Source: Pseudomonas sp.
GTDB lineage: Bacteria > Pseudomonadota > Gammaproteobacteria > Pseudomonadales > Pseudomonadaceae
Reading direction: 5' to 3'
Length of the DNA stretch: 55,597 nt
Assembly: GCF_030150285.1 (NCBI RefSeq)
Contig: NZ_JASLGE010000095.1
Coordinates: 1 to 55,597, forward strand
The position numbers were made by a program, and so were the translations under genes. Position 1 is the first letter of the stretch. Each line of letters opens with the position of its first letter. The notes beneath the pieces were generated by a model. That model was not told the origin of the DNA. It searched no databases and saw nothing but the letters and a program-made list of their open reading frames with translations. Below, piece after piece: positions 24,895 through 33,310 of the stretch.

Positions 24895-25551
24895 ATGCGT
24901 TTGGCTTTATTCGACTTGGACAACACTCTTTTAGGCGGCGACAGTGACCACGCGTGGGGCGACTACCTGTGCGAACGCGGCATCCTGGACTTTACGGCGT
25001 ATAAGAAACGCAACGACGAGTTCTATCAGGATTACCTGGCGGGCACGCTAGATAACGCCGCCTACCTGAATTTCAGCATGGAAATTTTTGGTCGCCACGA
25101 CATGGCGCAACTCGACCAATGGCACCGCGAGTTCATGCGCGACCGTATTGACTCGTTGCTGCTGCCCAAGGCCGATGCACTGCTGACCAAGCACCGCGAA
25201 GCGGGCGATACGCGGGTGATCATCACCGCCACCAACCGCTTTGTGACCGGGCCCATCGCCAAACGCCTGGGTGTGGAGCATTTGATTGCCACGGAATGTG
25301 AGAAGGTCGATGGCCGCTACACCGGCCGCAGCACCGATGTGCCGTGCTTCCGCGAAGGCAAAGTGACACGCCTGAACCGCTGGATCGAAGAAAACGGCTA
25401 CAGCCTGGCTGACAGCTATTTTTACAGCGATTCGATGAACGACTTGCCGTTGCTGGAGCAAGTAACGCATCCAGTGGCTGTGGACCCGGACCCAAACCTG
25501 CGGGCCGAAGCTGAAAAACGTGGCTGGCCGGTGATTTCCCTGCGCGACTGA
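24895..25551 (+). CDS. HAD-superfamily IB phosphatase
   Basis: A 218-residue SerB-like phosphatase. Motif I FDLDNTL has the nucleophile Asp-7 and Asp-9, motif II is ITATNRF, and the last motif DSMNDLPLLE carries Mg-binding aspartates. It starts at the ATG at 24895. The equivalent gene beside rppH-ptsP in P. aeruginosa (PA0335, from memory) has been proposed as the histidinol-phosphate phosphatase missing from the his operon, and this could be that enzyme. From sequence alone the substrate could equally be phosphoserine or another small phosphate ester. It is convergent with a DUF2269 gene across a REP element. Confidence 0.88.
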   Translation: MRLALFDLDNTLLGGDSDHAWGDYLCERGILDFTAYKKRNDEFYQDYLAGTLDNAAYLNFSMEIFGRHDMAQLDQWHREFMRDRIDSLLLPKADALLTKHREAGDTRVIITATNRFVTGPIAKRLGVEHLIATECEKVDGRYTGRSTDVPCFREGKVTRLNRWIEENGYSLADSYFYSDSMNDLPLLEQVTHPVAVDPDPNLRAEAEKRGWPVISLRD

Positions 25552-25560
25552 CCATAACCT

Positions 25561-25623
25561 GCAGGAGCTTGCTCGCGATCTTTTGATCTTTAAAAAAGAT
25601 CGCGAGCAAGCTCGCTCCTACAG
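25561..25623. repeat. Complete REP pair between convergent genes
   Basis: Perfect 20-base arms (25565-25584, ending GCGATCTTTT, and 25594-25613, beginning AAAAGATCGC) separated by nine bases, ending with GCTCCTACAGG. It is the best-preserved copy of the family in the window. It overlaps the last codons of the minus-strand DUF2269 gene, whose stop is at 25618. Confidence 0.85.
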
Positions 25624-26046
25624 GGGTTTGGCACCCATCATTGCCGCAATGGCGATAAAGCAAATCGCGCAAAAAATCGCCAACACCACGGTAAACCAGG
25701 GGTATCGCGCCATCCGCCCCAACCGCAGGCGATTCAGCCGTACCACCAGCCACAGCCAGCTCAGACCTCCCAGCAGGTACAAAACACTTCCCGCCAGTAA
25801 CCACAGTTGGCTCAGCGGCCAGCCCGCCAGGTGCACCAGAAACCAGCCACTGACCGGCAACGCCAGCAAGCACAGGCCCATCAGCCCCCAGACAAACCCC
25901 CACGGGCGGCGCAGCAGGCCACCCGCGAGGAGCATGTCACCGGCACGCCAACGGCGAATCACCACCACCAACAAGGCAAGGGCGCTAACGAACAGCAGCA
26001 CCGTCGACACGCCATGCAGTAATTTCAGCGCTGCGAAATGTTCCAT
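25618..26046 (-). CDS. DUF2269-like integral membrane protein
   Basis: A 142-residue inner-membrane protein with four hydrophobic helices (about 8-27, 46-70, 75-98 and 115-137), matching the DUF2269-type predicted membrane proteins. It contains His-4 and His-11 near the first helix, as in family members suspected of haem or cofactor contact, but nothing proves this. It starts at the ATG at 26046, 41 bases after ilvA in the same direction, so it may be co-transcribed. The function is unknown. Confidence 0.78.
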   Translation of the reverse strand: MEHFAALKLLHGVSTVLLFVSALALLVVVIRRWRAGDMLLAGGLLRRPWGFVWGLMGLCLLALPVSGWFLVHLAGWPLSQLWLLAGSVLYLLGGLSWLWLVVRLNRLRLGRMARYPWFTVVLAIFCAICFIAIAAMMGAKPL

Positions 26047-26087
26047 GTCATCGATTCCTGGGGGCGATTCATTCAGCGTAGCGTCAA

Positions 26088-27602
26088 TCAGCCAAGAAAC
26101 AGTTGATAGGCCGGGTTATCGCTTTCGTCCCAGTACGGGTAGCCAATTTCGGCCAGCACCGCCGGTACCAGGTGACGCTCATCGGCCGGGACTTGCAGGC
26201 CCGCCATCACACGGCCATCGGCCGCACCGTGGTTACGGTAATGGAACATCGTGATGTTCCAGTGACCGCCCAATTTGTTGAGGAAGTTGAACAACGCGCC
26301 CGGTCGATCCGGAAACTCGAAGCGGAACAACAATTCATCGCTGACTTTGGCTGCGTGCCCGCCCACCATATGGCGAATGTGCAACTTGGCCAGTTCGTTG
26401 TCCGTCAGGTCCACCACCTTGAAACCTTGCTCGGCGAGGCTGCTCAACAGCCCGCTGCGCGGGTCGTTCACCGGGTGCGTCTGCACGCCAACAAAGATGT
26501 GAGCTTCGCTGGCCGTGTGATAGCGGTAGTTGAATTCGGTGATCTGCCGCTTGCCAATGGCCTGGCAGAAGGCCTTGAAGCTGCCGATTTCTTCCGGGAT
26601 GGTCACCGCAATGATGGCTTCACGACCTTCGCCCAACTCGGCGCGTTCGGCCACATGGCGCAAACGGTCGAAGTTGACATTGGCACCTGAATCGATGGCC
26701 ACCAGCGTCTGGCCGGTCACACCGTACAGCTCGACGTATTTTTTGATACCGGCCACGCCCAACGCGCCGGCAGGTTCGGTGATCGAGCGGGTATCGTCGA
26801 AGATGTCCTTGATCGCGGCACAGATCTCGTCGGTGCTGACGGTGATCACTTCGTCGACATAGTCTTTGCAGATATCAAAGGTGTGCTGGCCAATCTGGGC
26901 CACCGCCACGCCGTCGGCAAAGATCCCGACCGATGGCAGTACCACACGTTCACCCGCCGCCATGGCGGCTTGCAGGCAATTGGAATCATCGGGTTCGACG
27001 CCGATGATTTTGATGTCTGGCCGCAGGTATTTCACATACGCCGCGATGCCCGCGATCAGCCCGCCGCCGCCCACCGGTACGAAAATCGCGTCCAGCGGTG
27101 CCGGGTGTTGGCGCAAAATCTCCATCGCCACGGTGCCCTGCCCGGCGATGGTATGCGGGTCATCGTAGGGGTGAACATAGACGTAGCCTTCCTGCTCCAC
27201 CAGTTTGAGCGAGTAGGCCAGGGCTTCAGGGAAGGAGTCGCCGTGCAGCACCACAATGCCACCGCGCGAACGCACGCCTTCAATCTTGATCTCAGGGGTG
27301 GTTTTAGGCATGACGATGGTGGCTTTGACACCCAGCACTCTGGCCGCCAGGGCCAGGCCTTGGGCATGGTTGCCCGCCGAGGCCGTCACCACGCCACACG
27401 CACGCTCAGCGTCGCTCAGGTGCATCAGCTTGTTGTAAGCGCCACGAATCTTGAACGAGTACACCGGCTGCAGATCTTCGCGTTTAAGCCAAATATGGTT
27501 GCCCAACCGTTCGGTCAACTGGTTGGCGGCTTGCAGGGGCGTTTCAACGGCGACGTCATACACGCGCGAGTTGAGGATCTTCTTAACGTACTGTTCGAGC
27601 AT
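26088..27602 (-). CDS. ilvA: Threonine ammonia-lyase, biosynthetic
   Basis: IlvA converts threonine to 2-oxobutyrate and ammonia, the first committed step to isoleucine. The 504-residue protein has the PLP lysine Lys-51 in YSFKIRGAY, the phosphate-binding SAGNHAQG (about 95-102) and GGGGLIAGIAAY, then two ACT-like regulatory regions from about residue 325 (feedback by isoleucine and valine). The length is that of the two-ACT biosynthetic form rather than the short catabolic TdcB form. It is divergent from rpiA. Confidence 0.96.
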   Translation of the reverse strand: MLEQYVKKILNSRVYDVAVETPLQAANQLTERLGNHIWLKREDLQPVYSFKIRGAYNKLMHLSDAERACGVVTASAGNHAQGLALAARVLGVKATIVMPKTTPEIKIEGVRSRGGIVVLHGDSFPEALAYSLKLVEQEGYVYVHPYDDPHTIAGQGTVAMEILRQHPAPLDAIFVPVGGGGLIAGIAAYVKYLRPDIKIIGVEPDDSNCLQAAMAAGERVVLPSVGIFADGVAVAQIGQHTFDICKDYVDEVITVSTDEICAAIKDIFDDTRSITEPAGALGVAGIKKYVELYGVTGQTLVAIDSGANVNFDRLRHVAERAELGEGREAIIAVTIPEEIGSFKAFCQAIGKRQITEFNYRYHTASEAHIFVGVQTHPVNDPRSGLLSSLAEQGFKVVDLTDNELAKLHIRHMVGGHAAKVSDELLFRFEFPDRPGALFNFLNKLGGHWNITMFHYRNHGAADGRVMAGLQVPADERHLVPAVLAEIGYPYWDESDNPAYQLFLG

Positions 27603-27699
27603 CGGAAAGCGTCACTGTGCGAGTTAGCAGGGACTCAGGAGTCTACCCCAGCGTTTACACGGCCGACCATACGAATCCAAAGGTTTTGACCGCTTGGGT

Positions 27700-27705
27700 T
27701 ATACT
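27700..27705 (+). promoter_or_regulatory. Candidate -10 element of rpiA
   Basis: TATACT, preceded by GGT in an extended-type arrangement, lies 39 bases before the rpiA ATG in the divergent ilvA-rpiA gap. No good -35 is visible at 17 bases, so the call is tentative. Confidence 0.4.
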
Positions 27706-27744
27706 TGCCGCCCTTCTGTTTACCCTTCCCGCCCCGGAGCCCGC

Positions 27745-28416
27745 ATGACCCAGGATCAACTCAAACAGGCCGTTGCCCAGGCCGCTGTCGACTTCATCCT
27801 TCCAAAACTGGATGACAAGAGCATTGTTGGGGTTGGCACCGGCTCTACCGCCAACTGCTTTATTGACGCGCTGGCCCAACACAAGGGCGCTTTCGACGGT
27901 GCCGTGGCCAGCTCCGAAGCCACTGCCGCACGCCTGAAGGGCCACGGCATTCCGGTGTATGAGCTGAACACGGTCAGCGACCTGGAGTTCTACGTTGACG
28001 GGGCCGATGAAAGCGATGAAAACCTGAACCTGATCAAAGGCGGCGGCGCAGCCCTGACCCGCGAGAAAATCGTCGCGGCCGTGGCCAAAACGTTTATCTG
28101 CATCGCCGACGCCAGCAAACTGGTGCCTGTGCTGGGTGCGTTCCCGCTGCCGGTCGAAGTTATCCCGATGGCCCGCAGCCACGTGGCCCGCGAATTGGTC
28201 AAGCTGGGCGGCGACCCGGTGTACCGCGAAGGTGTTATCACGGATAACGGCAACATCATCATCGACGTGTACAACATGACTATCGTCAACCCGGTTGAGC
28301 TGGAAGCTCAGATCAACGCCATCGTCGGTGTTGTGACCAACGGTTTGTTCGCCGCCCGCCCGGCTGACCTGCTGTTGCTGGGTACCCCTGAAGGCGTGCA
28401 AACCCTGAGCAAGTAA
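27745..28416 (+). CDS. rpiA: Ribose-5-phosphate isomerase A
   Basis: RpiA interconverts ribose 5-phosphate and ribulose 5-phosphate in the pentose phosphate pathway. The 223-residue protein shows the family motifs in order: VGVGTGSTANCFI (about 28-40), SSEATAARLKGHGI, the catalytic region VDGADESDENLNLIKGGGAA (about 79-98) and REKIVA. It starts at the ATG at 27745, preceded by CGGAGC. A REP-like hairpin follows its stop. Confidence 0.97.
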   Translation: MTQDQLKQAVAQAAVDFILPKLDDKSIVGVGTGSTANCFIDALAQHKGAFDGAVASSEATAARLKGHGIPVYELNTVSDLEFYVDGADESDENLNLIKGGGAALTREKIVAAVAKTFICIADASKLVPVLGAFPLPVEVIPMARSHVARELVKLGGDPVYREGVITDNGNIIIDVYNMTIVNPVELEAQINAIVGVVTNGLFAARPADLLLLGTPEGVQTLSK

Positions 28417-28430
28417 GCATTGCGACAGCG

Positions 28431-28477
28431 TTTGTAGTCGCTGCGCCAGCTGCGATAAGGGCGGCAGCGACTACAAA
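28431..28477. repeat. Hairpin repeat after rpiA (REP relative)
   Basis: Perfect 14-base arms TTTGTAGTCGCTGC (28431-28444) and GCAGCGACTACAAA (28464-28477) enclose GCGATAAGGGC, a core shared with the element at 5151-5251. It has no T-run, and lies between convergent rpiA and the SdiA-regulated-type gene. Confidence 0.75.
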
Positions 28478-28485
28478 CATGGATG

Positions 28486-29394
28486 CTATGGTTTTTTGAA
28501 CACGTAAAACAGGTTCGGCTCGCTCACCACGTACACCGTCCCGTCATCGTCCATCGCAATGCCTTCGGCCTGCGGCACTGAAGCCTTGAGCCCATGCCGG
28601 CCCTTTTTCAGCGACAACGCGCTGATAGGGCGACCGTTCATATCCAGTTCCAGCAACAACTTCGACTCATCAGACAGCGCCAGTAAATGCCCGCTGCGCT
28701 CATCAAACTGCAAACTCGATAAATCACGCACAAACAACCGCGCATCACGGCGGGGGTTGGTGACCACATGGACGGCGTAAGGCGTTTTCGGGTCGTCGTG
28801 GGGGAAACCTCGCACTTCGTAAATCAGCATCGGGTCACGCTCTTTGGCCACAAACAAGCGCTTGCCCGCCACGTCATACGCCAGCCCTTCGAAGCCTTTG
28901 TTGCCCGCGCTATTGATGCCCAGGGTCAGTTGCTCAGCGTCAGCCGCGTCCAGTACCTGGGTGTGATCATCGACCTTTACCTTGATCAACCGCTGTTGAC
29001 GTTCGTCGGTGATCACGTAAGTCCCCTCCCCCACATACTCAACCGCCTCGGCATCCCCAAAGCCGATCAGCGGGATGCGCCGCAAAATTCGCCCATCAAG
29101 AGACAGCTCGATCAGTTCCGCTTTCTGGTTAGTCACGGTAAACAGGCTTTTACGCAGTGGGTCGTAGGTCAGGGCCGACACATCGTCATCCAGCCCTTCA
29201 ATAACCTTGCCTTGCAGTACCGCGCGGTATTCACCCAGATGGATGCCATTGGGGTTTTCAGGTGCCCACACCCGGCTCACGTTGAACCAGGCGCGCTCGA
29301 ACAGCCGATAGTGATGGGCGGCATAGGTGGCCGTTACCAGGGCCACAAGGCCGAGGCAGATAATGAACAGGGTTAAGCGGTGGGTACGACGCAT
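28486..29394 (-). CDS. SdiA-regulated (YjiK-like) propeller protein, copy 2
   Basis: A 302-residue protein with one N-terminal membrane helix (about residues 6-25, LFIICLGLVALVTATYA) and a periplasmic part of repeated strands, matching the SdiA-regulated/YjiK family of predicted six-bladed beta-propellers. Conserved stretches include DDVSALTYDP, GDAEAVEYVG, NKGFEGLAYD and the end EGIAMDDDGTVYVVSEPNLFY. It starts at the ATG at 29394 although the ribosome site is weak; an upstream GTG at 29433 is possible. It is a tandem paralogue of the gene at 29506-30432. The role is unknown. Confidence 0.85.
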   Translation of the reverse strand: MRRTHRLTLFIICLGLVALVTATYAAHHYRLFERAWFNVSRVWAPENPNGIHLGEYRAVLQGKVIEGLDDDVSALTYDPLRKSLFTVTNQKAELIELSLDGRILRRIPLIGFGDAEAVEYVGEGTYVITDERQQRLIKVKVDDHTQVLDAADAEQLTLGINSAGNKGFEGLAYDVAGKRLFVAKERDPMLIYEVRGFPHDDPKTPYAVHVVTNPRRDARLFVRDLSSLQFDERSGHLLALSDESKLLLELDMNGRPISALSLKKGRHGLKASVPQAEGIAMDDDGTVYVVSEPNLFYVFKKP

Positions 29395-29505
29395 GGGCTG
29401 GGCTCTAGGCAGATCAGGCCGCTGGAATACCACGGCGCAATGAATTCAAGCTTAAACCCGATGTATGACCTGTGAAGCGAGCATCTCGCTCCACAGTATG
29501 TCGCC

Positions 29506-30432
29506 CTATTTCGGCTTTTTCTCAAAGCGATAAAACAGGTTCGGCTCACTGACCATATACAACGTGCCGTGTTCATCAATCGCGACGCCTTCGGCCCTCG
29601 GAATGGTATTTTTCAGGCCATTCAAACCCCGCAGCAACGCCATGAAGCTGACTTGTTCACCCAACTCATCCAGTTCGAGCAGCATGTGCGAATCGGCTGA
29701 CAATACCAGCGTATGACCGGTGCGCGGGTCGATGCTCAAGGCTGACAAATTACGCAAATCCAACTCATCGCTGGGGACTTTTTGCTTGTCACCCGTGAGT
29801 ACCTGGCTGCCATCGCTCTTCCACACAAACAACGCAGGCGGACGCTCTTCACCCAGCAGTAATTGCTGACGACGTGGGTCCCAGGCGATCGCCTCAAAAG
29901 CCTTGTTCTGGTTCTTGGAAACACCCAGATCGTATTTCGGGAAGTCAGCCATGTTCAGGGTGGTGGTGTCAGCGTCAACCTTGACGATGCTCAGCATGTG
30001 CTCACGCTCATCAACGATGGCAATTAGCCCGTTTTCCAGCACCGCAAGGCCTTCCGGGTTGCTCCAACCCACCAGCGGGATTTTGCGCAGAACGTCCCCC
30101 TCAAGGGTCAGCTCCACCAGGAACGGGTTTTTACCCATCACCGAAAACAGTGTTTTAGTCAGCGGGTTATAGGACAGGTCCGACGCCTCATCCTTTTCCA
30201 TGCCCGGCAACGGTTTGGCATCAATCACGGCAGTGTAATCCGGCAACCAGACGCTCTCGTTTTGCTCGGTCTGGCTCTCAAACTGCTCCAACACCCACAA
30301 CATACTCCGGTCATCCCAATGCAGGACGTACGCCACTGCGTAAAACGCTATGGCGAACAGCAAAAACCAAGAGTACCAACGAAAGCGCAAGCGCGAGCGG
30401 CCAGAAGGGGGCAAGTGAGGGGCTGAGACCAT
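29506..30432 (-). CDS. SdiA-regulated (YjiK-like) propeller protein, copy 1
   Basis: A 308-residue paralogue of the next gene. The membrane helix is at about 19-38 (YSWFLLFAIAFYAVAYVLHW) and the propeller domain follows, with matching motifs DEASDLSYNP, SNPEGLAVLE, NKAFEAIAWD and EGVAIDEHGTLYMVSEPNLF. The copies share this framework but differ widely in between, so the duplication is old. It starts at the ATG at 30432. It is probably anchored in the inner membrane with its propeller in the periplasm. Family members are reported under SdiA control in enterics; whether any quorum signal acts here is unknown. Confidence 0.85.
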   Translation of the reverse strand: MVSAPHLPPSGRSRLRFRWYSWFLLFAIAFYAVAYVLHWDDRSMLWVLEQFESQTEQNESVWLPDYTAVIDAKPLPGMEKDEASDLSYNPLTKTLFSVMGKNPFLVELTLEGDVLRKIPLVGWSNPEGLAVLENGLIAIVDEREHMLSIVKVDADTTTLNMADFPKYDLGVSKNQNKAFEAIAWDPRRQQLLLGEERPPALFVWKSDGSQVLTGDKQKVPSDELDLRNLSALSIDPRTGHTLVLSADSHMLLELDELGEQVSFMALLRGLNGLKNTIPRAEGVAIDEHGTLYMVSEPNLFYRFEKKPK

Positions 30433-31079
30433 TGCGTGATTTTCCAGTAATTTGAGCGTACCTAAATATCACAAAGCAGATAAACCGACTGCTTCGCTCA
30501 CGCTGATTATGCACATTGTCTGTGAAAGAAATGGTAAAGCCCCCCCGCGCCTCGGCCTGTATGGCCAGCGTGCCAGGAACCCCGGCAGCACCGCATGAAT
30601 CACGCCCACCCGAGAACAAACCACACTCCGAATATATAAAATAATACGTAGGAGTTGTCTTTAACTAGCACTAGCGAGAACAGCCGCTAATATTCAAGCA
30701 TCTACGGCCCGACTCTTGAGCCGTGCTCGCCCCCTGCAAAAAATGCACATAACGGCATAGGTGCATTAATCGTCACACCGTTCATGACATGAAGCGTCCC
30801 CCTGTAATAACGCGCTTGACCAGTAGGAATTTTCTGAATAAACAGGAAACTTACTTATTCACAACCACCTTGCTTGACACTAAAGCTTCTAGCCTCTTAT
30901 CTAATAAAACCAACTGAGGCCTGCACCTTAAAGTAAACACTGAACAACCGGCTGCCGTGCATCCGCTCGTTCAGCATGAGCATTCCGGCTACACGACATA
31001 ATCTGTGATCTGCACCCCTACGCAGCGGCTGTATCGACAGGACTCGTCCTTACATAGAAGCAAGACAGGAAGTTTAGAA
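30433..31079. other. 650-base AT-rich intergenic region without a gene
   Basis: No open frame with a credible ribosome site or family match was seen on either strand. The composition is clearly more AT-rich than the flanking genes, especially from about 30620. It contains a plausible plus-strand promoter (30874-30905) for the gene at 31080. Confidence 0.6.
30874..30905 (+). promoter_or_regulatory. Candidate promoter of the two-module protein gene
   Basis: A perfect -35 TTGACA at 30874-30879 is followed by TATCTAAT at 30898-30905, which offers a -10 at an 18- to 20-base spacing. The distance to the ATG at 31080 would give a leader of about 170 bases. Confidence 0.4.
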
Positions 31080-31844
31080 ATGCCCTTCACCTCACACGCC
31101 AACAAGTTAATAGCACCCACACTGTCAAGTCCGGGAAAGTACACTATTTGTGCTCGGGCCGCCGAACACTTAGTTATTACGATAATGCCGTACGACACAA
31201 TGGAAGAAGGTGATCTGATTGAGCTGTTCTGGGACGGCCGTTACATAACTTCATGCCAACTTGGCAAGTACGACCTCTATCAACCCATCTCATTAAGAGT
31301 ACCGCAAAGTTTTATTCAAAATGGCACAGCCCGCCTTTATTATCGGGTGATGCATATTGGCTGTAGCCCTGCGCTTTCATTACAACTTAAAGTCTTTATC
31401 AAACTTGACTGCCCTGGCGGCGAAGCCATCGGTGAAGAAAACCAGGGCCTCGCTCCCGTGATGATCCCCGCTGGCCTGCAACGGTATGGCGTCAACCCTA
31501 TCCAAATGAAACGTGGCGTGCCCCTGACCATTGAGCCTTATCGCAATATGGCCAGCGACGATGAAATTACCGTGAGGTGGGGCGACGTGCGTATGGACCT
31601 GCCCAAACTGCGCAAGGTGGATATCGGCAAGCCGGTAAACGTGTTTATCCCCCCCGACATCATTCAAGAAGCCGGCGAAGACCCCGCGCTGGAAATCACC
31701 TATTGCGTGATTGACCGCGTGGGCAATAACTCGCGCTGGGCCCCCGGCCGGACACTCAAGGTCGGCACCAACAAACGCTACATCAACCCTGCCCCACGCG
31801 AGCGGCTGCGTGCGGCCGAGCCGCGCCCCAATTGGGGCAACTAG
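31080..31844 (+). CDS. Two-module beta-sandwich-like protein of unknown function
   Basis: A 254-residue protein I do not recognise by name. It is an internal duplication: TIMPYDTMEEGDLIELFWDG (about 35-54) aligns with TIEPYRNMASDDEITVRWGD, and QPISLRVPQSFIQ with KPVNVFIPPDIIQEAG, each module of about 110 residues ending in a strand LKV. The PY...M..GD.I.L.W.G pattern occurs in modular Pseudomonas/Burkholderia proteins of Ig-like appearance. There is no signal peptide or membrane helix. The ATG at 31080 has AGGA 9 bases upstream. It stands alone between an AT-rich gap and the sulfur operon, and its first third is AT-rich. Confidence 0.75.
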   Translation: MPFTSHANKLIAPTLSSPGKYTICARAAEHLVITIMPYDTMEEGDLIELFWDGRYITSCQLGKYDLYQPISLRVPQSFIQNGTARLYYRVMHIGCSPALSLQLKVFIKLDCPGGEAIGEENQGLAPVMIPAGLQRYGVNPIQMKRGVPLTIEPYRNMASDDEITVRWGDVRMDLPKLRKVDIGKPVNVFIPPDIIQEAGEDPALEITYCVIDRVGNNSRWAPGRTLKVGTNKRYINPAPRERLRAAEPRPNWGN

Positions 31845-31870
31845 CCCGAGCGGAATCATCTATCCATATT

Positions 31871-31902
31871 CCTAAAAGTTAGTTTTTTAAATTTTTATAC
31901 TC
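31871..31902 (+). promoter_or_regulatory. AT-rich candidate promoter of the sulfur operon
   Basis: An AT-rich stretch with TTCCTAAAAGTTAG followed by TTTTTATACT offers a -10 TATACT at 31896-31901 without a good -35, as is common for activator-dependent promoters. CysB or the sigma-54 activator SfnR are the likely kinds of regulators for such genes, but no clear -24/-12 motif was found. Confidence 0.4.
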
Positions 31903-31946
31903 GATTAGGGTATATGCACCGGACCACCGGACCTCTGCTGTAATTC

Positions 31947-31964
31947 GCGCCGCTCAAGCGGCGC
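31947..31964. other. Hairpin in the sulfur-operon leader
   Basis: Perfect 8-base arms GCGCCGCT and AGCGGCGC around CA, without a T-run. It falls between the candidate promoter and the small ORF at 31989, so it would be in the untranslated leader. Confidence 0.5.
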
Positions 31965-31988
31965 TCCACACAACGATGAGAGGTAGGT

Positions 31989-32054
31989 ATGGTCGGTACA
32001 ATTACCCTTGTGCAGAACGCCAGGGCATTGCGTGCACTCAAGGAGAGACGCTGA
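31989..32054 (+). CDS. Possible 21-residue leader peptide before sfnB
   Basis: A short frame beginning MVGTITLVQNA and ending KERR, with GAGAGG about 6 bases before the ATG and a TGA that shares one base with the ATG of the SfnB-like gene (TGATG). The arrangement suggests translational coupling. It has no cysteine and no internal methionine. Another frame through the same bases extends the SfnB-like protein N-terminally and contains two cysteines. It is a candidate only; no family is known to me. Confidence 0.4.
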   Translation: MVGTITLVQNARALRALKERR

Positions 32055-33295
32055 TGTCAAACCTGGCCAATGCACAACGTCAAAGCGACCTGGATGTCGC
32101 TCCCGAGTTGCTCAAAGCGCATGTCCTGCGCACTGACAACGAAGCCCTTCAGGCCGCCCATGACCTGGCGAACGCCGCGCGTGAGCATGCCGCCAAACGT
32201 GACCAGCAACGGAAATTGCCGTGGTCGCATATCGAGCAATTTACTCGCAGTGGCTTGGGCAGTATTTCCATCCCGCGCGAATTCGGCGGGCCGCAGGTGT
32301 CATTCGTCACCCTGGCTGAAGTGTTTGTCATCATCTCCGCCGCTGACCCCGCGCTAGGGCAAATTCCACAGAATCAGGTGGGCATTCTCAATCTGATTTC
32401 GGCCACCGCCACACCGGCGCAAAAAAAAGACCTCTTCAGTCACGTTCTGCAAGGCTGGCGCATTGCCAATGCCGGGCCTGAGCGCGGCAGTAAAAACACC
32501 CTGGAACTCAAAGCTCGCATCACGGCCGACGGTGATGAATTCATTATCAACGGCCAGAAGTTTTATTCCACTGGCTCACTGTTCGCGCACTGGATCGCCG
32601 TCAAGGCGCTTAATGAAGACGGCAAACAGGTCATGGCCTTTGTACGCCGTGGCACACCGGGCCTGCGCGTGGTCGATGACTGGTCGGGTTTTGGCCAGCG
32701 CACCACCGCCAGCGGCACCGTACTGCTCAATAACGTGCGGGTCGACGCCGAGCGGGTGATCGATAACTGGCGCCTCAACGAAACCCCGCATATTCAGGGT
32801 GCCGTGTCGCAATTGATCCAGGCAGCGATCGACCTGGGTATCGCTCGCGAAGCCATTAACGATGCCATCCATTTTGTGCGCGAGCGTTCGCGCCCGTGGG
32901 TCGATGCCAAGGTCGAACGCAACAGCGATGACCCTTACGTGATTGCCGACATCGGTAAATTGAAGATTGAACTGCACGCCGCCGAGGCGGTACTGCGCAA
33001 GGCCGGCCGCGTGCTCGATGAGGTCAGCGCGGCACCTATCGACGCGCAGTCAGCGGCCCGCGCCTCGATTGCCGTGGCCGAAGCCAAGGTGCTCAGCACC
33101 GAGCTGTCGTTGCTGGCCAGTGAAAAACTCTTCGAGCTGGCGGGCAGCCGCGCCAGCCTGGCCGAATTCAACCTCGACCGGCACTGGCGCAATGCTCGCG
33201 TGCATACCCTGCACGACCCGGTGCGCTGGAAGTACTACGCCATCGGTGCCTATCGCCTTAACGGCACCTTGCCCGCCCGGCATTCCTGGATCTGA
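32054..33295 (+). CDS. sfnB: SfnB-family sulfur-acquisition flavoprotein, copy 1
   Basis: A 413-residue acyl-CoA dehydrogenase-fold protein of the SfnB/DszC group, induced on sulfate starvation and thought to act on organosulfur compounds with reduced FMN/FAD. Recognisable stretches: SISIPREFGGPQVSFVTLAEV, ADPALGQIPQNQVG, DGDEFIINGQKFYSTGSLFAHW, DDWSGFGQRTTASGTV and the C-terminal RHWRNARVHTLHDPVRWKYYAIG, whose NARVHTLHDP replaces the acyl-CoA dehydrogenase end. AGGAG lies 8 bases before the ATG. It is the first large gene of an operon to 38513. The exact substrate is not known. Confidence 0.88.
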   Translation: MSNLANAQRQSDLDVAPELLKAHVLRTDNEALQAAHDLANAAREHAAKRDQQRKLPWSHIEQFTRSGLGSISIPREFGGPQVSFVTLAEVFVIISAADPALGQIPQNQVGILNLISATATPAQKKDLFSHVLQGWRIANAGPERGSKNTLELKARITADGDEFIINGQKFYSTGSLFAHWIAVKALNEDGKQVMAFVRRGTPGLRVVDDWSGFGQRTTASGTVLLNNVRVDAERVIDNWRLNETPHIQGAVSQLIQAAIDLGIAREAINDAIHFVRERSRPWVDAKVERNSDDPYVIADIGKLKIELHAAEAVLRKAGRVLDEVSAAPIDAQSAARASIAVAEAKVLSTELSLLASEKLFELAGSRASLAEFNLDRHWRNARVHTLHDPVRWKYYAIGAYRLNGTLPARHSWI

Positions 33296-33310
33296 CCCTG
33301 GAGACACCCC

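Noticed and set aside
30433..31079. Small RNA or small ORF in the AT-rich gap
   Set aside because: No terminator-like hairpin with a T-run and no frame with a ribosome site were found. Only a candidate promoter is supported.
31845..32053. A sigma-54 promoter before the sulfur operon
   Set aside because: I looked for GG-N10-GC at -24/-12 because SfnR uses sigma-54, but found no convincing match.
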